Source of the DNA: JAYODW01 sp038116745 | GTDB taxonomy: Bacteria > Pseudomonadota > Gammaproteobacteria > Ga0077536 | Direction of reading: 5' to 3' | NCBI GenBank assembly: GCA_038116745.1 | Contig: JAYODW010000027.1 | Coordinates: 1 to 64,000 of the forward strand | Length of the DNA: 64,000 bases | In this document: in pieces, positions 17,574 through 25,534 of the stretch | Numbering within the stretch: position 1 is the first letter of the stretch | Layout: every line of letters starts with the position of its first letter | Made by a program: the position numbers and the translations under genes | The notes under the pieces: generated by a model | Told to the model about the DNA's origin: nothing | Database searches by the model: none | The model's input: only the letters and a program-made list of their open reading frames with translations

Positions 17574-17685
17574 TAGGATCCTAAGACTTCGAGCGCAACA
17601 GCGCCCTTTGGTGCTTCCAGAGGTAACCCACACTTGAGCACTCAAGCCCTCGACCCGCTCCGCACCTGATGCGGACGGTCGGGGG
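17574..17685. repeat. palindrome-rich flank just 3' of the reverse transcriptase
   Basis: Four palindromic elements follow in 112 bases: TAGGATCCTA (17574-17583), GCGC-AACA-GCGC (17593-17604), CTTGAG-CA-CTCAAG (17633-17646) and a long stem at 17648-17685. The last pairs CCCTCGACC with GGTCGGGGG (nine pairs, one T-G), then an internal loop, then CCGCA/TGCGG with a five-base loop. It ends five bases from the reverse transcriptase stop codon. The layout recalls group II intron domain V in size, but the catalytic AGC triad is absent. Confidence 0.55.
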
Positions 17686-17689
17686 ACTC

Positions 17690-18589
17690 TCATCCGGGCG
17701 GATGGCCGTGACCGTGCGGTTTCCTGATGTGGGAAATTACCTTCTGTAACCCTCCTCTCCGGCTGACCGGTACCGCCCGGTCTGCACCCAGTCCCGCGTG
17801 GAGATATTGCCACCAGCGCAGCGCGTACAGCCGGAGGCGTTGCCAGTCGCCTCCTTGCTCCTGAAGCCGGCGTGCGCGTGTCTGCCGGCGGCGCAGACTC
17901 TCGCGGGAAGGGCGCAGCCTGCGCCCGGGATGGAAACGGTAGCCGAGAAAATCAAAGCCGCGTTTAAGCGACCCGATGAAACGTTTGTCGGGATGAAGTT
18001 CAAGACCGAGCGTGGACAGCAAGCGGTGGACGGCGGCAATGGCCCGACGCAGCTGCCAGCGTGAGTCTGCCAGCAGTACAAAGTCATCCATGTAGCGCAC
18101 ATAGGCCACCAGTCGGCGGTCGGTGACGCGCTGGTCCATCAGTGTGTCGAGTGGGGCGAGATAGAGCGCCCCTAACAGCGGGGAGAGCGCGCAGCCGGCG
18201 ACGATCCCCTGACCTGACCCGCTGCGGTCGGGCAGTCTGAGAAAGTCCGCGATGAGGCGCTGGCACGCGGGCTCTACACCCGCCGTCTGCAGCTGCTGCA
18301 GCACGACTGCGTGACGCAGGCTGTCGTAATAGCCCCGGATATCGAACCGGGCGACGAATCGTGCACGGTCCAGCACACGGTAGACCGACCGCACCGCCTC
18401 CTTGACCCCGCCACGACCTTTGAGATGTCGACAGGACCGCGGCGTAGCGGCTTGGACGGGTCCCTGCAGCTGCGTGCGGGCTTCCTGCAGCAGCGCCCGA
18501 CTGTGTTTGTTCCAGTGCGCCATCAGGCGTCGTCGGGTGCTGTCTCCCTGATGCCAGATTCCCGGGGCGCTGAGGCGGGCGGGGCGCAT
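17690..18589 (-). CDS. stand-alone reverse transcriptase
   Basis: 299 aa from ATG 18589; ATG 18523 (residue 23) is an alternative. RT motifs in order: HLKGRGGVKEAV (55-66), motif A RFDIRGYYDSL with D83, motif B GQGIVAGCALSPLLG (126-140), motif C YMDD (166-169), motif D near LHPDKRFIG, motif E GFDFLGYRF (211-219), then a short thumb-like helix region. There is no endonuclease, no maturase-length extension, and motif B has SP rather than the SQ of diversity-generating elements. It belongs to the broad group II-like RT lineage but I cannot assign a class. Flanked by palindromes on the 3' side. Confidence 0.9.
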   Translation of the reverse strand: MRPARLSAPGIWHQGDSTRRRLMAHWNKHSRALLQEARTQLQGPVQAATPRSCRHLKGRGGVKEAVRSVYRVLDRARFVARFDIRGYYDSLRHAVVLQQLQTAGVEPACQRLIADFLRLPDRSGSGQGIVAGCALSPLLGALYLAPLDTLMDQRVTDRRLVAYVRYMDDFVLLADSRWQLRRAIAAVHRLLSTLGLELHPDKRFIGSLKRGFDFLGYRFHPGRRLRPSRESLRRRQTRARRLQEQGGDWQRLRLYALRWWQYLHAGLGADRAVPVSRRGGLQKVISHIRKPHGHGHPPG

Positions 18590-18802
18590 GGATAGACTTT
18601 AATGCACGCGGCTAGCCTGAGCAGAGAGTCCGCTTCGGCGGGTTTCGCGGTTTGTCTGCTGCCTTGGAGTAAAGGCCAGAGCTTGATGTTTGGTCAGCGA
18701 CCGGGCCCTGAATGTGCGCGGCGAAAAGCCACGAACGGACGCTCAAATCGACTGTACACTCCCCTCACAGAAAGAAGGAACGACCTGCAGGAGGTAGGGC
18801 AG
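18590..18802. promoter_or_regulatory. shared 5' region of reverse transcriptase and globin
   Basis: 213 bases between divergent genes. CCGC-TTCG-GCGG (18630-18641) is a C(UUCG)G tetraloop hairpin on the + strand, 50 bases upstream of the reverse transcriptase start. A strong ribosome binding site AGGAGGT at 18789-18795 serves the globin gene. No clear -35/-10 is called. Confidence 0.45.
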
Positions 18803-19210
18803 ATGACGTTATTTGACAGGCTCGGTGTGTGGTCCGAGCAGCATCTTGGTCTGGATGCGGACGCCGCTTTGAACGCAGTGGTGGATGAGTTTTATGCGGC
18901 GGCGTTGCGGGACGAAAGGCTTGCAAGGTTCTTTGTCGGCATTGACATGGAGAAGCTGAAAGGGCACCAGTTCAATTTCATGCGCTACGCGTTCAGCGAG
19001 GGGCGCGCTGGTACCTACACGGGGCGCGCGCTTGCCACTGCGCATGAACGCCTGAACCGTGAGCTGGGTTTGAATGAAACCCATTTTGATTACGTAGCTG
19101 AAGACCTCGTCAGCGTCCTCAATCAATTCGCTGTGCCCGAGGACATCATCGCGGGCGTTGTGGAGGTGGTCTCTCCGCTGCGCGAGCTGTTCAAGGCAGC
19201 ACCGGGCTGA
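18803..19210 (+). CDS. group I truncated haemoglobin (2/2 globin)
   Basis: 135 aa from ATG 18803, chosen because AGGAGGT lies eight bases upstream; the reading frame stays open further upstream without support. Sequence follows the truncated globin pattern: VDEFYAAALRDERLARFF, GIDMEKLKGHQFNFM, YTGRALATAH with the likely proximal histidine, and HFDYVAEDLV. Group I proteins bind O2/NO in the cytoplasm and often detoxify NO. No nitrate or nitric oxide genes are adjacent. Followed by a possible terminator. Confidence 0.88.
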   Translation: MTLFDRLGVWSEQHLGLDADAALNAVVDEFYAAALRDERLARFFVGIDMEKLKGHQFNFMRYAFSEGRAGTYTGRALATAHERLNRELGLNETHFDYVAEDLVSVLNQFAVPEDIIAGVVEVVSPLRELFKAAPG

Positions 19211-19550
19211 CGTCGTTCTGGAAGAGAGGTCTGGTTCATCATTCAACGTCGAATGCAAAAATCTGTCAGCAGAACCCGCTGAGTCAGGTTTTTTTTGCCT
19301 GATATCCAGGTTTGCTGGGGACGCCTCGTCTACCAATCCAGCGGTGCGGGTTCACGCTGCTGATGCCGATTACCATGTGCGGTCTAAAGCCGGTCCTAGC
19401 CTGCCTAAAACCGGATTGCGCTCAGGGGTGCTGATAGGGATAGACCGCGGATGCGCTCTGCGCGCCGCCACTCACAGCCAGGGTATTGGCGGGTGTGTCG
19501 CAGAACAGGATCCCCTGAAAACCAGCAAAAACTTTTAAACAGGTGCTTTT
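19211..19550. other. intergenic region after globin gene
   Basis: 340 bases without a supported gene. It holds a possible terminator near its start (19273-19296). The rest shows no promoter, repeat or RNA that I can support; the region just before the next ATG is A/T-rich (AAAAACTTTTAAACAGG). Confidence 0.4.
19273..19296 (+). terminator. possible Rho-independent terminator of the globin gene
   Basis: An imperfect stem (AACC.. CTGA/TCAG ..GGTT) runs directly into eight T residues (19289-19296), about 60 bases after the globin stop. The T-run is convincing, the stem is weak. Confidence 0.5.
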
Positions 19551-20411
19551 ATGAAACTCGGCGTCGTCAGCTTTAATACCGAATACACCATCCGTGCCGA
19601 TGAGCTCGCTGTCGCGGCCGAGGAGCGCGGTTTTGACTCGGTGTGGTTTCCGGAGCACACCCATATTCCCGCCAGTCGCCGGACGCCGTTCCCGGCGGGC
19701 GGCGATCTGCCGCGTGAATACATTCACATGTCCGATCCCTTTATCAGCTGCATGGCGGCCGCAGCGGCAACGCGGGATCTGATCGTCGGGACCGGGGTCT
19801 GCCTGCTGCCGCAGCACGAGCCCATCGCGCTGGCGAAAACCATTGCGACGCTCGATCGCCTGAGTCGCGGGCGTTTCCAGTTCGGCGTCGGGGCAGGATG
19901 GATTGCCGAGGAGATGGAGAACCATGGCACCGCATTCGAGCAGCGCTGGAAGGTGCTGGAAGAGCGGCTGCGCGCGATGAAGCTGATCTGGACGGAGGAA
20001 GAAGCCAGCTTTCACGGCGAGCACGTGGAGTTTGAGCGCATCTGGTCCTACCCGAAGCCCGATACGCGGCCGCATCCCAAGGTCATCCTCGGCACCTTTG
20101 CGTCGAAGTGGGGGCGCAAGCGGGTGGCAGAGCTGGCCGACGGCTGGATGCCGATCGACGTCTACCATGACGACATCGCCGCGGATGTGGCCGATCTGCG
20201 CGAGCGCCTGGTCGCCAACGGTCGCGACCCGGACGCGATCGAGATCTCAATGTTCGATATTTTCGAAACCAGCGAGGACGATCTGAAACGCTTCGCCGAC
20301 TACGGTTTCGTGACCAGGGCGATGCCGCGCTGCCCGACCGAAGACCGTGACTCGGTGCTGCGCTGGCTCGATCGCTACGCAGACATCGGACGCCGGATAG
20401 GTGCGATCTGA
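19551..20411 (+). CDS. LLM class oxidoreductase, probable F420-dependent type
   Basis: 286 aa. TIM-barrel luciferase-like fold: MKLGVVSFNTEYTIRADELA, FDSVWFPEHTHIP, GVCLLPQHEPI, and RFQFGVGAGWIAEEMENHG. The FPEHTHIP motif followed by the glycine-rich GVGAGW and the short length match the F420-dependent subfamily of actinobacterial type that is also scattered in proteobacteria. Cofactor is inferred from subfamily resemblance; F420 synthesis genes are not in the window. Its stop is two bases from the convergent methyltransferase. Confidence 0.82.
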   Translation: MKLGVVSFNTEYTIRADELAVAAEERGFDSVWFPEHTHIPASRRTPFPAGGDLPREYIHMSDPFISCMAAAAATRDLIVGTGVCLLPQHEPIALAKTIATLDRLSRGRFQFGVGAGWIAEEMENHGTAFEQRWKVLEERLRAMKLIWTEEEASFHGEHVEFERIWSYPKPDTRPHPKVILGTFASKWGRKRVAELADGWMPIDVYHDDIAADVADLRERLVANGRDPDAIEISMFDIFETSEDDLKRFADYGFVTRAMPRCPTEDRDSVLRWLDRYADIGRRIGAI

Positions 20412-20413
20412 GC

Positions 20414-21286
20414 TCAGGCCGGACGCGGCCGTCCTTCTGACCAGAGCCTCTCGATAGCCAGGTCTTCCAGGCGCGCCTGTCCGTGGTTGAACACGTTCAC
20501 GGTGTAGCCGTTGTAGAGCACGCGGGTGAGGTGGCGCAGTGCCCATTGCGTCGCCCGGCTGTAGCGGGCACGGAGTGCCGCGAGCGCCCCGGGTAACGAA
20601 ATGCGCGCTGCGTGCGCATAGCCCCAGTCAGGAAAATGTTCGGCCGGATCGGCGGCATCGGCAATCAGCAGCGCATCCTCGGCCTGCAGCAGTCGGCGCA
20701 TGGGGCGACCGTAGGTGCGGAGCATGGCGCGCGTCATGAGATCCGCGACCAGAACGTGGTCGGGGAACCGGATCTTCAATGCCGCGGTCATGTGTGCGAT
20801 CGCCGGAATGGCGAGATAGGGCAGCACGCCTTCGACGATGACGATCGGTGCGCACGGACTGCAGGCGGCCAGCACGTCGACCAGCGCTTCGGTTTCGAAA
20901 TCAAAATCCACCCGCAGCAATCGATTCGGGCAGCTGTCGGCCGGCAGACAGGCTTCTTTATGCGCGAACAGCTCCGGCGCATCGAACTCGAACCACTGCC
21001 CGCCTGGGAGGCGGAAGGCGCGGGTGTCGAAACCGGCGCCGACCAGTACCACGGTGCGCTCTGGATGGCGGGCGAGCTCGAGTCTGAGGAGGTCGTCGAT
21101 TACCCGGTGGCGCGTAACGCTGATGGCATTGGCCAGGCGCATGGGCGCGAAGGCTTCGAGGAAAGCCGCGCCCGCAGGTGTCATACAGCGCGCTGCGAGC
21201 TGGTCCCCGCAGAGCGGGCGGGCCCGCGACGCGTCCCAGGCCCGGATCCCGGCGCAGTAGAACGCGGTCCGCGAAACCGGCTTCAC
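20414..21286 (-). CDS. leucine carboxyl methyltransferase-family SAM methyltransferase
   Basis: 290 aa from a GTG start. SISTER motifs of the LCMT/PPM1 family: RTAFYCAGIRAWD start, then VVLVGAGFDTRAFRLPG as SAM-binding loop, FEFDAPELFAHKE, and VIVEGVLPYL. Bacterial members methylate small-molecule carboxyl or hydroxyl groups, for example in polyketide biosynthesis; targets are mostly unknown. Follows the carboxymuconolactone decarboxylase-like gene in a four-gene run on the minus strand. Confidence 0.8.
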   Translation of the reverse strand: MKPVSRTAFYCAGIRAWDASRARPLCGDQLAARCMTPAGAAFLEAFAPMRLANAISVTRHRVIDDLLRLELARHPERTVVLVGAGFDTRAFRLPGGQWFEFDAPELFAHKEACLPADSCPNRLLRVDFDFETEALVDVLAACSPCAPIVIVEGVLPYLAIPAIAHMTAALKIRFPDHVLVADLMTRAMLRTYGRPMRRLLQAEDALLIADAADPAEHFPDWGYAHAARISLPGALAALRARYSRATQWALRHLTRVLYNGYTVNVFNHGQARLEDLAIERLWSEGRPRPA

Positions 21287-21305
21287 GGCGCCGCCCCAGC
21301 AGGCT

Positions 21306-21773
21306 TCAGGGCGCCTTGGCTGCGGTGGCTTTGATGCCCTGTTCGTCGAACACGGTGCGCGCGGCGTCGAGGCCGTTCAGGCTTGCGGGGAAACCTGCGT
21401 AGACCGCCATCTGCAGGATAACCTCGAGGATTTCCTCGGGCTTGCAGCCGGCGTTGAGCGCGCCGCGGATGTGGGCGCGCAGTTGGGATTGCGCGTTGCC
21501 CAGAGCGGTCAGCGCGGCTACGGTCACGAGCTCGCGGCTGCGCAGATCCAGCCCGGGGCGGGAGACGACGTCCCCATAGGCGAAATCGATGATCCAGGCG
21601 CCGAGGTCCGGCGCCAGCGCAGTGAGCGCCTCAATGCGCTTTTCGCTGTCCGGGCCGACGATGACGTCGAGCGTCGCAACGCCCTGGCTGTGGCGTTCTT
21701 CGGTCGTGACTGCCAAGGCGGGCTGCAGAAGCAGTGCCAGAAGGCCGATCGTGATGCAGAGGTTTCGGGACAC
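21306..21773 (-). CDS. exported carboxymuconolactone decarboxylase/AhpD-like protein
   Basis: 155 aa from a GTG start, with a signal peptide (LCITIGLLALLLQPALA) that is unusual for this fold. The core, LVTVAALTALGNAQSQLRAHIRGALNAGCKPEEILEV in segments, matches the CMD family. AhpD-type members have a CxxC pair, which is missing here, so thiol peroxidase-linked activity is unlikely. Export suggests a periplasmic role. Same strand as flanking methyltransferases. Confidence 0.78.
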   Translation of the reverse strand: MSRNLCITIGLLALLLQPALAVTTEERHSQGVATLDVIVGPDSEKRIEALTALAPDLGAWIIDFAYGDVVSRPGLDLRSRELVTVAALTALGNAQSQLRAHIRGALNAGCKPEEILEVILQMAVYAGFPASLNGLDAARTVFDEQGIKATAAKAP

Positions 21774-21849
21774 GGGAAAGTCTCCAGCGTTGGGGAAAAG
21801 GCCTTGCCCGGCATACGGCTGGGCAAGCAGGTCCAGGCAGGCCGCGGGC

Positions 21850-22644
21850 TCAGCGCCGCACCGCGCGCGTCAGCAGATAGTCCTGCCGGACGACGTTGTC
21901 CGCAAAGTATTCTGCGGCCAGCGCCTCGAACTCTCGGCGGAAGGCAGCCAGGCGTTCCGGCTCGGCGGCAAGGGATTCGACCAGGCGTCCGACGGGGCCG
22001 ATGTTGCGCTCGGTGAAATCGCGCATGTGCTGCACGCTGAGCGTGGGAAAGCGCATGCAGCGCCGGTCGAAGACGACGTCCCGCACCGCGTCCCCGAGTC
22101 GGGCCCTGACGGTGCCCGGGTCGCCCCATTGCACAGGTGGGCTGGCGCCTTCAGGCAGCGGCGGGCCGTAGCGTCCCGTGAGGGCGAACATACGTCCGAC
22201 GTAGAGTTCCGGCGGCCAGGTCGAGAACGCCAGGGTGCCGCCCGGTCTGAGGACGCGCAGCAGCTCGCTCACGGTCACTGCCGGCCGCGGGCCGAACATA
22301 TGCCCGAACTGACTCAACACGCAGTCAAACTCGCCATCGTCAAAGGGCAGGGCTTCAACGTCCGCCTCGTGAAAGTCGATAGTGAGCCCTGCCAGCGCCG
22401 CGTTCTCGCGTGCGCGCTCAAGCAGAGCCGGGGTCAGATCGGCGCCGGTTGCCCGCGCCCCGAGGCGAGCTGAGGTCAGCGCGACCACCCCGGTACCGCA
22501 GGCGGCGTCCAGCACCCGGTCACCGGCACTCACGCCGGCAAAGTGCACCAGATCGGGCGCCGTGGTCCCGGTGACCATCTCGAACGGCGCGAAAGACGAC
22601 CAGCCCTCGCGGGCGGCGGCCTTCATCTGCGCAATTGGATCCAT
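21850..22644 (-). CDS. class I SAM-dependent methyltransferase (Methyltransf_11 type)
   Basis: 264 aa from ATG 22644 (MDPIAQMKAAAREGW); the reading frame stays open upstream but overlaps the esterase gene. SAM-binding motif I is VLDAACGTGVVALT, with ADLTPALLERARE and FDCVLSQFGHMFG as later motifs. It resembles UbiE/menaquinone-like small-molecule methyltransferases. No substrate can be assigned. It follows the esterase on the same strand. Confidence 0.85.
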   Translation of the reverse strand: MDPIAQMKAAAREGWSSFAPFEMVTGTTAPDLVHFAGVSAGDRVLDAACGTGVVALTSARLGARATGADLTPALLERARENAALAGLTIDFHEADVEALPFDDGEFDCVLSQFGHMFGPRPAVTVSELLRVLRPGGTLAFSTWPPELYVGRMFALTGRYGPPLPEGASPPVQWGDPGTVRARLGDAVRDVVFDRRCMRFPTLSVQHMRDFTERNIGPVGRLVESLAAEPERLAAFRREFEALAAEYFADNVVRQDYLLTRAVRR

Positions 22645-22688
22645 GCCCGAATGTCTCCGCGGTGTGCGCGCCGACGGCCGACGTGACG

Positions 22689-23597
22689 TCAGGCCAGCCC
22701 GAGGTGCGGTCTGACCCATTCGGCCAGCCGGCTGATCGCGTCGTCCGCTTCGGGCGCGTTGCCCGCCATGAAATGAAACACGTGCTGCATCTCGGGGAAG
22801 ATGTCGCAGCGCAGATCAACGCCTGCAGCCTTGATGCGCTCGGCGGCGCGGGTTGCATCGTCAACGATCGCCTCGAATCCGCCTGCCTGGATGTAGGTCG
22901 GCGGGAACCCGGTGAAATCAGCGTGCAGCGGATTGGCCAGCGGATCCTGCGGCGAGGCGCCGGAGAGATACATGGCGCTCATGTTGAGCGACATTTCGCG
23001 GGTGATCAGACGGTCGACCGCAGCATTGGTTTCAAACGATGGCGCTGTCGCTTCCATGTCGTACCACGGCGACAGCGGCATCACCGCGGCCGGCAGCGGC
23101 ATCCCGCGGTCGCGCGCGGCGAGGACAACGCTGGTGCACAGATTGCCGCCGGCGGAGTCACCGGTGGTGGCAATGTGGGCCGGCGCGATCCCGGCGTCGA
23201 GGAGCCACTGGTAGGCTTGCAGGCCCTCATCAATCTGCGATGGGAAGGGGTGTTCGGGTGCGCGCCCGTAATCGACGATAAGCGCGCGGCAGCCGACCGC
23301 TTTGGCGACGTGGGCGAAGAGCTTGCGATGGCTGAAGCGCGAGCCGGTCACGCAGCCGCCGCCATGAAAGGCGAGCAGTACGCGGTCTTCCTGGCAGCCT
23401 TTGGGGACCGCCCACAGGCAGGGCACGCCGCCGGCATCAGCCTCGAGGTAATCCACACCGCCCGGTTCGCGCGCAACGTCGCCGCACTTCTCGAGCATAT
23501 CTCGGAGCTCGTCGAGCCCCATGTCAGGATTCGCGGCGAGCGCGGCGGTGAAACTATCAAACAGATGATCGAGTGCGGCGGCTTGTGGACTGGCCAT
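22689..23597 (-). CDS. alpha/beta hydrolase, HSL family esterase
   Basis: 302 aa. Hormone-sensitive-lipase family marks: oxyanion HGGGCVTGS, nucleophile GDSAGGNL, and the later aspartate and histidine region ending with HVFHFMAG. These cytoplasmic enzymes hydrolyse short-chain acyl esters or lactones. First gene of a minus-strand run with two methyltransferases and an AhpD-like protein. Substrate unknown. Confidence 0.88.
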   Translation of the reverse strand: MASPQAAALDHLFDSFTAALAANPDMGLDELRDMLEKCGDVAREPGGVDYLEADAGGVPCLWAVPKGCQEDRVLLAFHGGGCVTGSRFSHRKLFAHVAKAVGCRALIVDYGRAPEHPFPSQIDEGLQAYQWLLDAGIAPAHIATTGDSAGGNLCTSVVLAARDRGMPLPAAVMPLSPWYDMEATAPSFETNAAVDRLITREMSLNMSAMYLSGASPQDPLANPLHADFTGFPPTYIQAGGFEAIVDDATRAAERIKAAGVDLRCDIFPEMQHVFHFMAGNAPEADDAISRLAEWVRPHLGLA

Positions 23598-23760
23598 GAT
23601 GAGCTCCCTTGTGCGTATCGACGATGGCGGCCTGTTATGTGGTGGGGGCCGCGGTGCGCAGGACTATAACGGCGCCGCGTGGGTTTTCCCATCGCGGCGC
23701 GGATGGCGAGAAGGCGGACAGGGCGGGTCGGTTATCTGAACCGTTCCGCGGAGAAGGTCG

Positions 23761-24132
23761 TCAACTTTGCTCCATGCCTCCCAAGGCCTTGATATAGGCA
23801 TCCCACTCGGCGCGATCGGCTTCCGAGAACGCCTGGAACTGAAGTCCTACCAGCACTTCATCTCCGTAGGTCGAGCTGTAGACTACGCGACAGCGGGGCG
23901 CGACCGTGCCGCCGCCGGGGATCGCGACCTGAATGTCGAGCTCGCCATCCTGGACGGCCTGCTCAAAGCGGACGAAGCGCAGCTCCGGGCAGGCGACCTG
24001 TAGGCCGTTACGCGATACGTCAGCGCTGATCAGTTCAAGCCCGGAGACATTAACCTGCAGCCGGCGCGTCAGCACGCGTACCGGGACTTTGTCCTGGATG
24101 CGGTTTTCTTTACGGCGACGGAAAAGCCTCAT
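23761..24132 (-). CDS. PilZ domain protein
   Basis: 123 aa from ATG 24132, chosen over far-upstream starts because the upstream residues are a shadow of the preceding gene. RKENR near the N-terminus and DVSRNG (DxSxxG) match the two c-di-GMP-binding motifs of PilZ domains. Likely a small c-di-GMP-responsive adaptor; partner unknown. It lies 61 bases downstream of the chorismate mutase/dehydratase fusion. Confidence 0.75.
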   Translation of the reverse strand: MRLFRRRKENRIQDKVPVRVLTRRLQVNVSGLELISADVSRNGLQVACPELRFVRFEQAVQDGELDIQVAIPGGGTVAPRCRVVYSSTYGDEVLVGLQFQAFSEADRAEWDAYIKALGGMEQS

Positions 24133-24193
24133 GGCGACACTCGACCCGGTCAGGGACACCTGATGATAACGAAAAGGCCCCGCATCGCGGAGA

Positions 24194-25423
24194 TCAGGGC
24201 AGTCCCGCGCCTTCGCTCCAGCGATTGAGCCGGCGCTGCCAGGCTTCGTCCGGGGGTAAGTAGAAGGCTTTTTCATGCCGGGTGAGGTTATCCGGCAGCA
24301 GGCGGCAGAGCGTCGGGTGATGCGCCGTCTGAAGGTCGATTTCGACGTCGTCAGTGACCATGACGTCTGCGCGTTTGGCAACGATTTCCTCGAAAACGGT
24401 GAGGTTGTCGGTGTGCACCGTGATCCCGGCCGCGCGCGCGTGCTCACGGACATAGCGCTCGTTGGTGCCGCCGGGATTGGTGATGAGGCGCACGCCCGGG
24501 CGGTCGATGTGAGCCCAGTCCGGAAAGCGTGCGCGATCGCTGCAGCGGCCGATCGCGTTCTTTCCCCCGTAGTGATAAGGGACGGTAAACAGGCCCGTTT
24601 GTCGCCGGGTTGCGGTCACCGTGATACCGCCGGCGGCGAGATCGAATCGCCCCGCTGTCAGATCGGCACTGAGTCCTGCCCAGGTGGTCCTGACGAGCCG
24701 CAGCTGCACCTTCAGGGCTTGTGCCAGGCGCTGAACCCGACCGACGTCCTCACCCACGATGCAGCCTGCGGGCTTCCGGCTAGAAAACGGCGGGTAGTCC
24801 CCGGTCAGGCCTACCAGCAGGAGCCCGCTGGCTGTGACGCGTCGCTCGGTGCTGAGCGCGGACTGGCGCGCGACCGGCGCGAGGTGACGCAGCCATGCCG
24901 GTACGTCGTCCGCGCCGGCGACAGGCAGCAGGCTTTGCAGGAGTCCCGCGTCTGAGAAAAGTGGAGCTGCGATGTACAGCGCCTCAATCAGCGCACCATT
25001 GATGCGGTCAATCTCGCCGCGCAGCGCGGACAGGTCGCCTTCGACGGAAGGCGTGTCGGTCGGCGCAGCGTTCAGCTGCGCAATACGCGCCTCCTGGCGG
25101 GCACGGGAGCGCGCTACCTGCCAGCGGAAAAAATCCACCACACCTTCCGGCTGCAGCGCGGCAGCCTCGGCCCGTGCAGCGATCGCCGCATACATCACGG
25201 ACTCGCGCGCCGGATCGAATACCGGTAGCTGCTGCTGCCACTTGACCTCGGCAATCGCGGAGACGGTGTCCAGACGCTCTGCGGAGAGCCGCACCAGAAC
25301 CTCCAGGCGGGCGCGGTCGCTTTCAATCCAGTCGAGGCACTCGGCGGCGAGCATCGGGCTGAACAGAGTTGCCACGAGAAGCGTCACGGCAGAGCGAAGG
25401 CCTCGATGCAGGCCGGGTTTCAT
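24194..25423 (-). CDS. periplasmic chorismate mutase (AroQ gamma) fused to PheC-like dehydratase
   Basis: 409 aa from ATG 25423 (GTG 25447 is an alternative), with signal peptide ending near LAAE. Residues about 29-120 match secreted AroQ-gamma chorismate mutase: R50, K61 in EVKW and R73 in PARES keep the 11- and 12-residue spacings of the active-site basic residues, and DFFRWQVARSRARQ follows. From about 200 on, GDYPPF, WAGLSADLTAGRFDLAAGGI, GKNAIGRCSDRARF and NPGGTNERYVREHA match cyclohexadienyl dehydratase PheC, a solute-binding-protein fold. Predicted to convert chorismate to phenylpyruvate (or arogenate to Phe) in the periplasm. Confidence 0.78.
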   Translation of the reverse strand: MKPGLHRGLRSAVTLLVATLFSPMLAAECLDWIESDRARLEVLVRLSAERLDTVSAIAEVKWQQQLPVFDPARESVMYAAIAARAEAAALQPEGVVDFFRWQVARSRARQEARIAQLNAAPTDTPSVEGDLSALRGEIDRINGALIEALYIAAPLFSDAGLLQSLLPVAGADDVPAWLRHLAPVARQSALSTERRVTASGLLLVGLTGDYPPFSSRKPAGCIVGEDVGRVQRLAQALKVQLRLVRTTWAGLSADLTAGRFDLAAGGITVTATRRQTGLFTVPYHYGGKNAIGRCSDRARFPDWAHIDRPGVRLITNPGGTNERYVREHARAAGITVHTDNLTVFEEIVAKRADVMVTDDVEIDLQTAHHPTLCRLLPDNLTRHEKAFYLPPDEAWQRRLNRWSEGAGLP

Positions 25424-25534
25424 GATGTCCGGGTTTCGCGGTAACACAACCCCGCCATTGTGCCAGCCGACTGCCGCACAATAGCGTTCGCCATACCCGG
25501 CGGCGGGCGGTCAACCAAGCGAGGAAAGATTTTT

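Noticed and set aside
17648..17685. Group II intron domain V
   Set aside because: Stem and loop sizes are similar, but the catalytic AGC triad is absent and no domain VI with bulged A was found.
17690..18589. Diversity-generating retroelement
   Set aside because: RT motif B has SP not SQ; no template/variable repeat pair and no lectin-fold or four-helix accessory protein nearby.
17440..18800. Retron
   Set aside because: No msr/msd-like structure with the required inverted repeats upstream of the RT, and no retron-type C-terminal motif recognised.
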